From the NCBI GenBank assembly GCA_029582165.1, contig CM055876.1, forward strand, positions 34,521,434-34,585,433: a stretch of DNA of 64,000 bases, written 5' to 3'. This document shows positions 1 to 10,178 of this stretch, piece by piece; positions within the stretch are counted from its first letter, which is position 1; each line of letters begins with the position of its first letter. The notes below the pieces were generated by a model, which ran no database searches, was not told where the DNA came from, and saw only the letters and a program-made list of their open reading frames with translations. This DNA is from Portulaca oleracea. Taxonomy: Eukaryota > Streptophyta > Magnoliopsida > Caryophyllales > Portulacaceae. Both the position numbers and the translations under genes were made by a program.

Positions 1-372
1 TAAATGAAGAATGAACCATCGAAGGAGTAATATTTGACATCGAGTTTGAGTCCTGTTATCTAGAGACCAATTTGAATCGCTGCCAAGCTTTCCGACACCA
101 ATTGAATCGGATCTCTATTTAGAGACCAACTGAATTTGGGCTTCATTTGGACTTTAATTTGAAACTGAGACCATTTTGAGGTTTTTGAGACTGCATTTCC
201 TGTAAAGCCCAAATGTAGCCCAAATGTTGCAGTGAGCTGACCCAATACACAACTGCTATATACTACCTATCCAAAACTGAAGAATTTACACCCACTGACT
301 CAGGTACACAACAACACACAACCATAGAACATACAATAACCCATCAACACAGCAAATTGTGTTGCAAGACAT
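1..372. other. 3' flank of the fucosyltransferase gene
   Basis: This stretch lies downstream of the minus-strand fucosyltransferase stop codon. It should hold the 3' UTR and terminator. I see no convincing coding region; the short reading frame at 60-245 has no recognisable domain. The phrase 'agagaccaa' recurs around 60-130, which suggests decayed repeat sequence. Confidence 0.5.
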
Positions 373-2917
373 TCAGATATCAACCAGCTTAAGACCCCAG
401 CTCATGTCCTCACAGTGCCTGACATGGGGCACCAGTTTACCCGTATCAATCCCCGTCTTCGCCTTACAATCATAGAACGGCGGGGCATGAAAACACGGCT
501 CAATCGATAAGTCACGAGCACAAGGTGGGTCCGGGACAGTCCGGTTTTCCAGCTTGTAAAGGACCCACGGTTTCAACCCACCTAGACCCTGCGCGACATA
601 ACCAAAAGTAGACCACGAGCTCGTGACAAGAACATCGGTTAAACTCAGCAGATACATCTCTGCCCACGCCTTCTGGTTGTGCATCTGTTTTTCCGTCTGT
701 TGGTAACCCTCGTGGCTGGGCTGGTAAACGGCAATCACTTCCCCAGTCAATGCCGGAGTTTCCCAGTACATGTTGGTCAACATCTCGGAGTATCCCGAGC
801 TTAGTGAAGTCACCAGCACTGCTTTAAGTTTCTGGTTTGGACCGACATTGGCTACTTCTTGGTTCTTGTTTAGGTCTGGTAAAACCCCGTGTTTGATGGT
901 ACATGCGACGATTTGGTCGAACACGTGTTGGAATGGACCCGGGTCCGTGTCAAACACCCTGATCTGAATCCCGATCCTCTCATCCGCATTTGCTAAGTAC
1001 GTGGTGTAGTACCGTGTGATAAGACCCCAGACTGAGTTTGTCGGGTGAAAAAGGTAACGCCCCAGGAAGTGGAACACGGAGTCTTTCTGAGGAAAGAGGC
1101 GGCTTAGCTGCTGCTCGTAGGATGGCATAAGAAAGAGGGACGGGATGAAGTAGTTGTCGCTCTTTAGAACCAACCAGGGCGCTCGTTGGATGGAACTCTG
1201 ATCTTGGTCACAGAAGAAGAGCTTATCATAATCATCATAGTCATGCAGAAGGTGAAGGTACATCCAAGAAGATGAATTTGAGACCGCTTTGTTCCTCAGC
1301 ATGTTCCCGTATGATTGAGGAGATTTCTGATCGAAGTTGTGGAACTGGTCGATGAGAGGGAAGTCAAGAGGGAGTAGCCATGAGGTCTCGGGAAATGGTT
1401 CGCAGAAGAGATCGGGTATATCAGTCCCACGGTCGATCAGTAGGACTCGATCGGAGAGGAGAGCATAAAGAAATGCTGAAGCTATGGAAAGTATCTTGTT
1501 TCCTAACCCACTGATGGATATCCAGACCAGGTAGTTACAATCAGACACACTGTCATGTTGTTTGTCGGATTTGAGCATCTCAACGGTTCGGTTGTATGAT
1601 GCAGTATGAGGACCGCAGCGTTTATGTAAGGATTCGTAGGATCGTAACTTGGAGAGGAGGTAGGATGACGGTTTGTATGGTGACGCTTTCCTGTATGATT
1701 TTGACTCGTACCTACTGAGACAAGAACCCGTGTCAAACCCAGAGGCCATGAGATCACTAGCTGAGTTATCCTCTTTGGGTTGAACAAATTGAGATGATTC
1801 GCCAGAAGAAGCTGGGGAAACACGAGTGTTTAACACAAAGTACAGTAGGTGAGATTTTGAACTAGGAAACACAAATGTATATTCACAAAAATGCATGCCC
1901 TAGAATGAAGCAATCGATATCAAACAAGCCGCAAATGCATCATCATATGCAATTTTGAGCTTGGCAAATCATGAGAAGGTTCCCAGCAGATACTTAGAAA
2001 TAGACACATTCAAATGTATACATACCCAATGACTTGCCATTTACAAAGCCACAAGCACCCTCATGTAGGAGTCTAGTAGTATTAGTTCACCATGCATTGT
2101 TAGAGCCTATTCCCTTCACCATATCTTTTTAGAACAAGTTCAAATCAGAATAAGTTCTGAAAAATAAGTTCAGTTAATAAGTTCGGAATAAGTTTATGAA
2201 AACAAGTGTACAATAAGCTCAGTTCAGAACTATTTCATTCAAAATAAGCCAAAAAGAACATGACCTTAATATACTCTTTTCCTAGATGTTAAACTAGCAT
2301 CACCCAAGATCACAATGTTTATCACATCACACCATTACAGAAATCCAATTCAAAATGCTGACACCTACAAACATATTGAGATGTCAAACATATGCAGCCT
2401 AACCCTAAATGGGTAGCCATAGTTAGGTGGAAATCTCAGCTACTAAGCAAAGTAGGACAGTTTGATGAAACATTGGATCCAGTTCATCATAGTCTAAGGT
2501 GGAATAATGCCCAAATCACAATCTATTTGGAAAACACTCCCACCATTAGACATTCTACAATTTGCAGAACAAAATCAAGCAAACAATGCTACACTAAACT
2601 TCACACTGTTCCCATTACTTGAAAAGCTACCATTTGGAAGTAGAAATGAAAGTACCTTGCTGATGATTCACCAAGATCTCAGGCTTTTCAGACAATGCCC
2701 ACCAACTGTTCGACTGAATGTCCTGAAGAACAATCGAAGCAGAGAACAGCCCAGAAAAACCCATCAAGCAGGCAACAGAAACACCCAACAATGTCATCCA
2801 ACTCAACCCACATTTCCCATACAAAGATCCTGAAGAATAGCTACGATCCTCAGAAGCAGATCTCTTAGTAGAGTCATCCGAGTTCTTGCTCAAGTTCAAC
2901 CGCCTCATACCGGGCAT
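373..2917 (-). CDS. Galactoside/xyloglucan alpha-1,2-fucosyltransferase-like protein (GT37)
   Basis: Predicted type II Golgi enzyme of plant family GT37, which transfers L-fucose from GDP-fucose to galactose on cell-wall polysaccharides such as xyloglucan or arabinogalactan protein. Two exons: 2917..2656 and 1811..373. The donor (AAG|GTACTT) and acceptor (CCCCAG|CT) both split a codon after its first base, giving 566 aa, usual for the family. Exon 1 holds a basic cytosolic tail and one signal anchor (about residues 38-62). Exon 2 holds the catalytic domain, with family-like segments GLGNKILSIASAFLYALLSD, DRVLLIDRG, the GDP-fucose-binding region IGIQIRVFDTDPGPFQ, and a C-terminal part with SSWSTFGYVAQGLGG and several cysteines. 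A short first exon with the anchor followed by one large exon is common in this family. The exact acceptor sugar cannot be read from sequence. Confidence 0.93.
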
Positions 2918-4140
2918 ATTCTCATCCGGGTGTTGCTGGAAAACAGAGAATTAGCTGCACATTTGCTCGGAATGCTCAAACTTTAGCTGGGATTTGATGA
3001 ATCTGATCTGAGAGAGTTTATTTTTGGTTTTGGTGATAGAAGTGAGGAGGAAGAAGAGTTGGGGAGAGTGACATCGAGAGTGCTGTCAATGGGGATTGTT
3101 GAGTGAGTGACGAGCGGTGGCAAGAAAATCTGTGACCGACACTGGACTCAGGACCACCATATCCATTGACCTTTTCTATGTCCTTTTTCTATTTTTTTAA
3201 TGCGAAAGTTTTATTTTGGATGCTCTCAAAATAGCATAAGAATGTAATTTTATATTTTCCTTTTTTGGATCTTTTGCAAATATTTAATGATCTTTTTTTG
3301 AAAATAAAATTTTAAATTCGTAATTACCAATTTATTCTGATTCAATGATAAAGTGGTCTCGTGTTAATAAAGTACGACGTGAGAATTAAATGTATAAAAT
3401 ATGGTATCTGTTATAGAAAATACGGTCTATTATTCGTCGATGTAAACATTTACTTTTTATTAGACATGGTACCTGAAAAATTCGTGTTTTACACGATACT
3501 TTTTTTATTTGGAAATACTTATATTAATTTTATTTCAGCTATCCTTATGTTCTCATTTAAGAATGAGTAATTCGTATACTCTAAACATATATTAAACGTT
3601 ACAATTAAAATCAGAAAAACGCTCTTGTTATTCAGCGGCTTCCATAGAAAACGAATTTGTCCTTTTTAAATACTTAATTTGTTTATACATGTTTTATATG
3701 CTTATTAAGCATGTTCTAACTGATAGATTGTGATTTTTCTATTTTCCCTTTTAAAGATGATTTATATGTTCTATGCACCTGTATGGCTATATCCCATAAC
3801 AGTAAAATACGACATAAGAAAATATGTGTTAGTATGTCTTTTATTCGATAATATTATTTAAAAATATGGTTAATTATTATTTATAATTATATTAATATAA
3901 ATTCTTATAAAATGATGGTACATGAAAATTTATTTTATAGGATATCTTTTAATTTGGGATAATGATAAAGTGTAAAACAGAGCAAGACAAAATAGAAAGG
4001 AGTTTGCTTCTGTATTGTATTATTGTGTAAAAGATACAAGAAAAGCGTATGTACAGTAGGTATATATAAGTACATGAGAGCAAGGGAAAATAGTTGTAAC
4101 AACCAACTTCTAGCTATATATATATATATATATATATATA
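2918..4140. other. Intergenic AT-rich DNA upstream of the fucosyltransferase gene
   Basis: The first 250 bases upstream of the minus-strand ATG at 2917 should contain the promoter and 5' UTR. From about 3190 on the DNA is very AT-rich, with no coding region I can support. A TA dinucleotide run occupies 4115-4140. Confidence 0.5.
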
Positions 4141-4658
4141 GGATAATTGGATTCTAATAATCCCTACTTTCATCAATTGGACAATGGTGAACCGTATTTT
4201 TACTTTGTATTCTGGTGGTCCAAAAAAAAAAAAATTGGATTGTAGTGGTACAAAATACACCTTCACATTCTTCTTATTTTTTTCATTCCTACACTATATT
4301 GTTTTTGTTTTTTTCGTTCCTGCCCCTAGAAAGTTAATGAATTGAAATTTCTAAAACATTTTTTAAATTATTTTTTTGAGACTCCGAATAATTATTATGA
4401 TTTTTTAAAGATAATAAAAGTAAAAAAATCGTAAAAAATAGTAAAAAAATGAAAAAAATTGGGAGAAACGCTGTAAATTCATTAAAAATCATTGTAAAGT
4501 GTTATACTAAATTTTGAATCAAATGCAATACAAAATCTATGATTCCCTCGAAAATATCCCACTACAATCCAATTTTTTTTTTGAACCACCAGAATACAAA
4601 GTGAAAGTACGGTCCACCATCGTCCAATTGGTAAAAATAGGGATTATTAGAATCCAAT

Positions 4659-4662
<4 letters not shown>
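4141..4662. mobile_element. Foldback MITE inserted between TA microsatellites
   Basis: Two arms of about 110 bp (4141-4253 and 4551-4662) are imperfect reverse complements. Both carry the phrases AATCCAATT, TCCAATTG and ACCACCAGAATACAAAGT, or their complements. TA repeats lie directly outside both arms (4115-4140 and 4663-4716), as expected for an element with TA target preference (mariner-like or Micron-like MITE). One-arm relatives occur near 21525-21632 and, more weakly, 24885-24960. The element has no coding capacity. Confidence 0.7.

Positions 4663-4716
<54 letters not shown>
4663..4716. repeat. (AT)n microsatellite
   Basis: About 54 bp of uninterrupted AT repeats abut the right arm of the foldback MITE. 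Confidence 0.95.
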
Positions 4717-4720
<4 letters not shown>

Positions 4721-4929
4721 ACCCCCAAATCACAATCTTGTTGAAAAATACTCCTCTTTTTAGTACTAGACAATAGACATTCTACAACATGCAGAAAAAA
4801 ATCAAGCAAACAGTAGTGCACCTGAAATGAACACACATTGTTAATATTCCTATGACATGCAACCCTTATTACAATCAATCTTATACAATGGCTATATGTA
4901 TCATACTAGTAATCTTTTTTGTGTTTTTA

Positions 4930-6598
4930 TCATCCACACAAGGCGTTGTTCTTGGTGCGTGGTCGAAAGTTGAGAGCAGTGAGGCTATAAATGCAGACAT
5001 TAGCTTTCCTGGAGTTGAAATACACGAGTTCCGAAGTGGTTGTATGTCCAGGGACATTGCATTTCGAAGAAGATGAACTCCCAGGTGGCAGGGTTGCCGT
5101 GCAGTGAGACACCACCGTTGATTCCTCTGCACATTCAATCCCATCCACTGATGGTATTTCCAGTCTGTACCATCCAAATCTGTTTGTTCTTCGCTTCGCT
5201 GACAGTGTTATCTCCTCCAATGTCTTCTCCCCTCGCGCTTTCAACTTGCATTCTATCTTCACTTCCACGCCTGTTAGATAATTTCAAGTGTATGAAAGTT
5301 TAGCGGTTCGAGTTTATCTAAGTTAACTCATAAGATAGGGTATTGGGTGCAATGGAAAGTCAATATACTTTTCGGGATCTAGTTGACCCTATGAAGGGTG
5401 ACACAGATCTGTGTTGCCAAGCAAGGAGGTAACTTTGATAATATTCAGCCGGTTTTATACATGGATGGTTCGAGCATGCTTTCGTATATTTTATACGTGG
5501 ATAATAATAATTTCATTTGTTTTACAACAATAGGAACTCATTCCTACTTTTCACATTAAAATATTTATTTGTGGATTCCATTTATCTTAATTATTCATTT
5601 ATTGTTTTATGTTTGTATCTTTTTAATTTTGTTTATTAATAATGATAAATATTCAAAATGTATACTTATTATTTTTTAAAATATGATCAATTTAAAAAAT
5701 GAAATGTAATATGAAATTGAAAATAATACTCACACCTACATAAAATAAAAAACATATTAATTAAAAATCGATGACGTACAATCACACAACTTGAATAAAG
5801 GTGACGTACAACATATTAATTAAAAATTAACAATTTAAAAATGACTTAAAAAAATCGACGTAAGAAAATACAACTGATACTTTGGGCCATATAGTCGTTC
5901 TGCCATTTGAGCCAACAGTTGGAGTAATTTAGACCAATTCTTTTCTTTTGTTTTTTTTTATTAATTCAGTGGGGCCCACTACCACCAAAAAAAAAAGAAA
6001 GTAAATGGTGAAGTTCTTAAAACTATGTAGTAATCCCAAATTTGCAATCCTAAATTTTCATTCCCTATTGCACTAGAAGTTGGGAACTTGACACATTTTC
6101 CCATGTGGTGTTCCTACCATTGCACATGGTCTTATAAATAGTATGGATATGATGTCATTTCAAAATGATGTCAAGTCTTAGAATGACATTTGCAAGTTAT
6201 TGACAGATGACTCATCATGCATACTCATTCCAACAAGAATCTCATCCCCTTGATTTTAGGTGACCATAAGAGTTTGAAGGCAAGTGATTTATTATGTATA
6301 TAATATATATTACTTATATAAGTTGAATAAGAAAAGGTACGGACTAGAATATTCAAGTAAATTCTCATCCTACACCACTTTTACATCAACATGCATATTG
6401 CACATACATACCTGGGAGGAAGTAGCTATGTGTGGAGAAGGTGTTGTTGGAGCAAACATCGCAATAGACAGTGCCTATGACACTTATCTGAGAGTTAGGC
6501 CTGAGTGGCTTCGGCCGAGTGACGTCTTGAGAGACTGACAAACACATCAACGACGACAGAATTGGAAGCAGGAGACACATAAGAATGTGTTTGTCCAT
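4930..6598 (-). CDS. Ole e 1-like (pollen Ole e 1/extensin family) secreted protein
   Basis: Predicted secreted, apoplastic cysteine-rich protein of the Ole e 1-like family; biochemical role unknown. Two exons: 6598..6412 and 5270..4930. The donor CCCAG|GTATGT and acceptor CTAACAG|GC both interrupt a glycine codon after its first base, giving 175 aa, a normal length for the family. Residues 1-23 (MDKHILMCLLLPILSSLMCL) form a signal peptide. The N-terminal family motif follows as GTVYCDVCSNNTFS. Exon 2 continues with GVEVKIECK, FGWYRLEIPSVDG, VSHC and KCNVPG, and ends with VCIYSLTALNFRP, so the conserved cysteines are present. The single intron is 1,141 bp. Neighbouring genes are unrelated. 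Confidence 0.88.
5271..6411 (-). other. Intron of the Ole e 1-like gene
   Basis: AT-rich intron of 1,141 bp bounded by GT (6411-6410) and AG (5272-5271) on the minus strand. I see no conserved coding sequence in it. Short TTAATTAAAAAT phrases repeat around 5755-5830. Confidence 0.75.
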
Positions 6599-6809
6599 GG
6601 CAGGGACCTAATAATACAAGTCTGACAGTATACAGAAGAGGATGACTACTACTCTCTCTAATTTATAATAGTGGAAGAATTAAGGAAATGCATAAAGAAG
6701 AATGAGCACACGAGGAAGTAAAATGAGCACACGAGGAAGTAGCACTCCTCTTTATTGTGGTACCATATCATCTTATCAAATCAACGTAAATAACCGTCTC
6801 CTCCGTTTA

Positions 6810-7082
6810 GGCCCTGTAAATCTCATGGGTATCCTGGGTTAGGTAATTAATTACCGAAAGTTACCGATTGTTACCGAAAGTTACCAAAAATTATCAAAAG
6901 TTACTGAAATCTACCCAAAAAAAATTAACATTTATTTATTAAACATCTTAGACTGTCATATTTTTAATACTTATCAAAAGTTTACTCATATCAAAAGTTA
7001 CCAAAAATTATCAAAAATTACCAAAAATTACCAAAATTCAGCATTTACCATACCAGAACTTACCTACCAAATTTACAGGCCC
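6810..7082. mobile_element. Tourist/Harbinger-like MITE
   Basis: A 273-bp element begins GGCCCTGTAAAT and ends ATTTACAGGCCC, so the termini are inverted repeats. It is flanked by a perfect 3-bp TTA duplication (6807-6809 and 7083-7085), typical of PIF/Harbinger elements. The interior is built of repeated TTACCGAAAG and TTACCAAAAA phrases. No coding capacity. Confidence 0.8.
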
Positions 7083-7370
7083 TTAGTAAGACACTAGTTA
7101 AATTTAACTTTTACCTGCGTAATTTTACTAACTTGGGCAACATTTATCTTAAATACAACAACAACCTCCCATACAATATTTTTGAGCGCAGTTTGAAGGA
7201 TCTTAATGTACACGAACTTACCCCATGAACAAAAACTCATAAAGAAATTAATTTCGACGGATTCACAGTACACCAAAAGAAAGCTTGTGAAGGACAGAAA
7301 TTGCCTGCCCGATCATCTTAAATGTCATGGAATAAAAAGGAACTCATTAATTAACAAGAGTGTCCAATTT

Positions 7371-7654
7371 AGATTATGTTCTTTTCTGCGGTGGACAAAG
7401 TACGGTAATGATATGGTATGGTAAAAATATGAATAATGTGATAGGATGTGGTAAGTTATAATAAAATTTGTGATAAGAATGAATAATGGGACAAATGATA
7501 TGAGAGAAAAATGAGAAACAATGAGAAAATTGAGGAAGAGAAAGTTACGATCATTATGGTAAATTATGGTATGATATAATAATATGTGATGATTTGTGAT
7601 TAATATGGTAAATTGTGATAAGTACGATATGTTACCACACAAAAGAACAGAGCC
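7371..7654. mobile_element. MITE with TTCTTTT-type terminal inverted repeats
   Basis: The left end ATGTTCTTTTCTGCGGT and the reverse complement of the right end (CTGTTCTTTTGTGTGGT) match at most positions. The interior is AT-rich and made of GTGATAAG/ATGGTAA phrases. The target duplication is not clear. The predicted 130-aa minus-strand frame across it is a by-product of the repeats. Confidence 0.55.
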
Positions 7655-8618
7655 TTTTCTTGGCATATCCAGCAGGCAACCGCTGCCAGCATGCATTAGA
7701 TGCCGATATATCCCCACCCTCAGTTACCTGAATATCACTTCAAGTACGCCATAAAAGGAGCATGAAAGCTTTGAATGAGTGACCCATTGAAAGGGTGAGC
7801 TCCCTTAGGCATGAAAACGATGGGTCTCATTAAAACACTCACAACCATCTTTCTTTTTTATTTAATGTGTATGTATCGTAAATTTTGAATTGTACTTTGA
7901 TTACTACATTTAGCAGCGGCGGATTCAGAAACATACCGTATCGCTATGAGGTACGACTTAATTATATTACTCATATTTTTAATATGTTTTTTGACAACTC
8001 AAACCGGGTTTATTAGCTCTAGTTTCATTCTCAAAATTAGTTTCATTATTAACAAAATAATGAACTTCAATTCATATGGATAAGATTGTACATATTTGGA
8101 TTCCCTAGACCCCTCTTGATAGTGTTTCACCTGGAAGTTGTTGTTTTTGAATAATTCATTTTTAAATAAAAATGATTTAATGTCCAAGATTTTATTTTTG
8201 TTGTCTTAGAATTGATATTTAGAATTTCAAAGTTGTGTAAAGAATGTGAACAATTTACTAAAAAATTACAATCTAATAAAAAATCAAAACCAATATTCTG
8301 AAATCCTACTGAAATTTGGAAGGGTTGGATATAACAGTCATCCCCGTAAATTTTGCAATTTAAGGGGACTGATTTTAATTGATGCAAGATTTAAATGTTG
8401 CTTTGCTAATTAAGACGTAATCACAATTTGTATTTGGTGGATGAGAAATATGTTGGACAATTAGTACATTCATCAGGTAAAAGCATCGTTTCATTCTAGA
8501 AAAAGTGCATCTGCATAGGTTAATTTCAACTCCATTAACAGATTTATGAAATATGGCGCGAAAAGTTTGAAGCAATCAAAAGACAAACAGGGAAGTCGAA
8601 AACAACACTTGATAACGA
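7655..8618. other. Intergenic region upstream of the PPR gene
   Basis: AT-rich DNA that should include the PPR promoter and 5' UTR near its right edge. No supportable gene or RNA was seen. Confidence 0.4.
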
Positions 8619-10178
8619 ATGCCAGTTGCTTCGTCGATTTCCGCCATTAAAGCTACCTCGAGAGCTCGCCAGCAGCACATTTTCTCCCTCTTACAAGCTT
8701 GCAGCTCCATCAACAACCTCCTCCAAATCCACGCCCAAATCCTCATCAACGGCTTTTCCCAGAAGAATTTCCTCACTGTCAGGCTGCTCTCTCTGTACGT
8801 TACTCACGGGCATTTCCAGTATGCTCGGAAGGTGTTCGACGAAATGCCTAGCCCAACTACGACTGCTTGGAACCAAATGATCAGAGGGTTTGCTCACAGT
8901 GAAACTCCCCAGAAGTCAGTGGAGTTGTACTCTGAAATGATGGAGAAAGGGTTGGAGCCTGACGGGCATACTTACGCTTATGTTCTAAGTGGTTGTGCGA
9001 GGAGTTTGATGTTGAGAGAGGGGGAGCAGATTCATGGGAGGGTTTTTACAACTGGGTATTGCGAGAATGTTTTTGTGGGGACTAGTTTGGTGAATTTGTA
9101 CTGCTTGGTTGGGGATGGTGGGGGTTTGGGGAGTGCCTGTAAGGTGTTCGATGAAATGCCTGAGAGAAATGTGGAGACTTGGAACACTTTGCTTGCAGGG
9201 TATACAAGGTGCGAGAGGATGGTCGGTGAGGGGGTTAAACTGTTCGATGAAATGCCGGAGAGGAATGTTGTCTCTTGGACTTTGATGATCAGTGGGTGTG
9301 CTCGACATGGGTGGTTTGATCAAGCTCTGTCCTTGTTTCAGCAGATGAGGAAGACTGATGGAGTGGAACTGGATCAAGCGGCGTTGCTTGCAGCCTTGTC
9401 GGCGTGTGCTGAATTGGGCGATTTAGGGTTAGGAAAATGGATCCACTCGTACGTGGATGAGAAGTTTCGGGACAGAAAACAAGAGATTGGTGTTCGTTTA
9501 CACAATGCCCTTATTCACATGTATGCAAGCTGTGGAGCGATAGAAGAAGCATACGAGGTCTTCCAACAAATGCCCATCAGAAGCACGGTTTCATGGACAA
9601 GCATGATTACAGGATTTGCGAGGCATGGCTTTGCAGAAAAGGCATTGGATGTTTACAACCGGATGGAAATCACAGGCGAAGTGAGGCCGGATGCTGTAAC
9701 TTTCATAGGGGTCCTTTCAGCCTGCAGCCACGCGGAGTATGTTGAACAGGGTTGGCGGTATTTCAGAGAGATGAAAGAAAAATGGGCAATTGAGCCTGAC
9801 TTTGAGCACTATGGTTGCATGATTGATCTTTTGAGCCGGGGCGGGTTCTTGGATGAAGCACAAGGGCTCATTGAAAGCATGCCTATGAAACCCAATGATG
9901 TTGTCTGGGGTGCACTTCTGAATGGATGTATGGTTCATGGGAATCCTGAGATTGCATCCCATGCAGCTGAGAATCTCATGCAAATGCTTGAAGAACATCA
10001 AATTGGGAATTATCTTGTGCCAATGTCGAACGTTCTTGCATTGGTGAAAAGATGGCAGGAGTTTGCTGTCGTACGGGGAAAAGTTGGTTCTGAAAACACC
10101 CCAGGCCAGAGTTGGACACAGATAAATGGAACGATCCATGATTTTGTAGCAAGCGACTTTACCCATGAAGAACAGTGA
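8619..10178 (+). CDS. Pentatricopeptide repeat (PPR) protein, PLS class with E-type C terminus
   Basis: Intronless 519-aa PPR protein, as is usual for this family. Such proteins bind organellar RNA sequence-specifically and act in editing, splicing or stability; the RNA target cannot be read by eye. After about 25 residues, tandem repeats run to about residue 430. Typical signatures are ARKVFDEMPSPTTTAWNQMI, KVFDEMPERNVETWNTLLAGY, LFDEMPERNVVSWTLMISG, LHNALIHMYASCGAIEEAYE and DAVTFIGVLSACSHA. The C-terminal region (VVWGALLNGCMVHGNPEIA, then SWTQINGTIHDFVASD) is an E/E+-like extension, and there is no DYW deaminase domain. I chose the ATG at 8619 because the only upstream in-frame sequence is short. 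Strong antisense frames inside it are shadows. Confidence 0.95.
   Translation: MPVASSISAIKATSRARQQHIFSLLQACSSINNLLQIHAQILINGFSQKNFLTVRLLSLYVTHGHFQYARKVFDEMPSPTTTAWNQMIRGFAHSETPQKSVELYSEMMEKGLEPDGHTYAYVLSGCARSLMLREGEQIHGRVFTTGYCENVFVGTSLVNLYCLVGDGGGLGSACKVFDEMPERNVETWNTLLAGYTRCERMVGEGVKLFDEMPERNVVSWTLMISGCARHGWFDQALSLFQQMRKTDGVELDQAALLAALSACAELGDLGLGKWIHSYVDEKFRDRKQEIGVRLHNALIHMYASCGAIEEAYEVFQQMPIRSTVSWTSMITGFARHGFAEKALDVYNRMEITGEVRPDAVTFIGVLSACSHAEYVEQGWRYFREMKEKWAIEPDFEHYGCMIDLLSRGGFLDEAQGLIESMPMKPNDVVWGALLNGCMVHGNPEIASHAAENLMQMLEEHQIGNYLVPMSNVLALVKRWQEFAVVRGKVGSENTPGQSWTQINGTIHDFVASDFTHEEQ

Noticed and set aside
1503..1823. 106-aa minus-strand ORF overlapping the fucosyltransferase
   Set aside because: It is a shifted-frame shadow of exon 2, which has strong family motifs in the other frame.
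3361..3570. 69-aa hydrophobic ORF
   Set aside because: AT-rich sequence giving Phe/Ile/Leu-rich translation by chance; no start context or relatives recognised.
4537..4878. 113-aa ORF with (Tyr-Ile)n
   Set aside because: It is the TA microsatellite and a MITE arm read as protein.
8985..10166. Antisense ORFs inside the PPR gene (130 and 149 aa)
   Set aside because: They mirror the codon pattern of the PPR repeats and show no domain.
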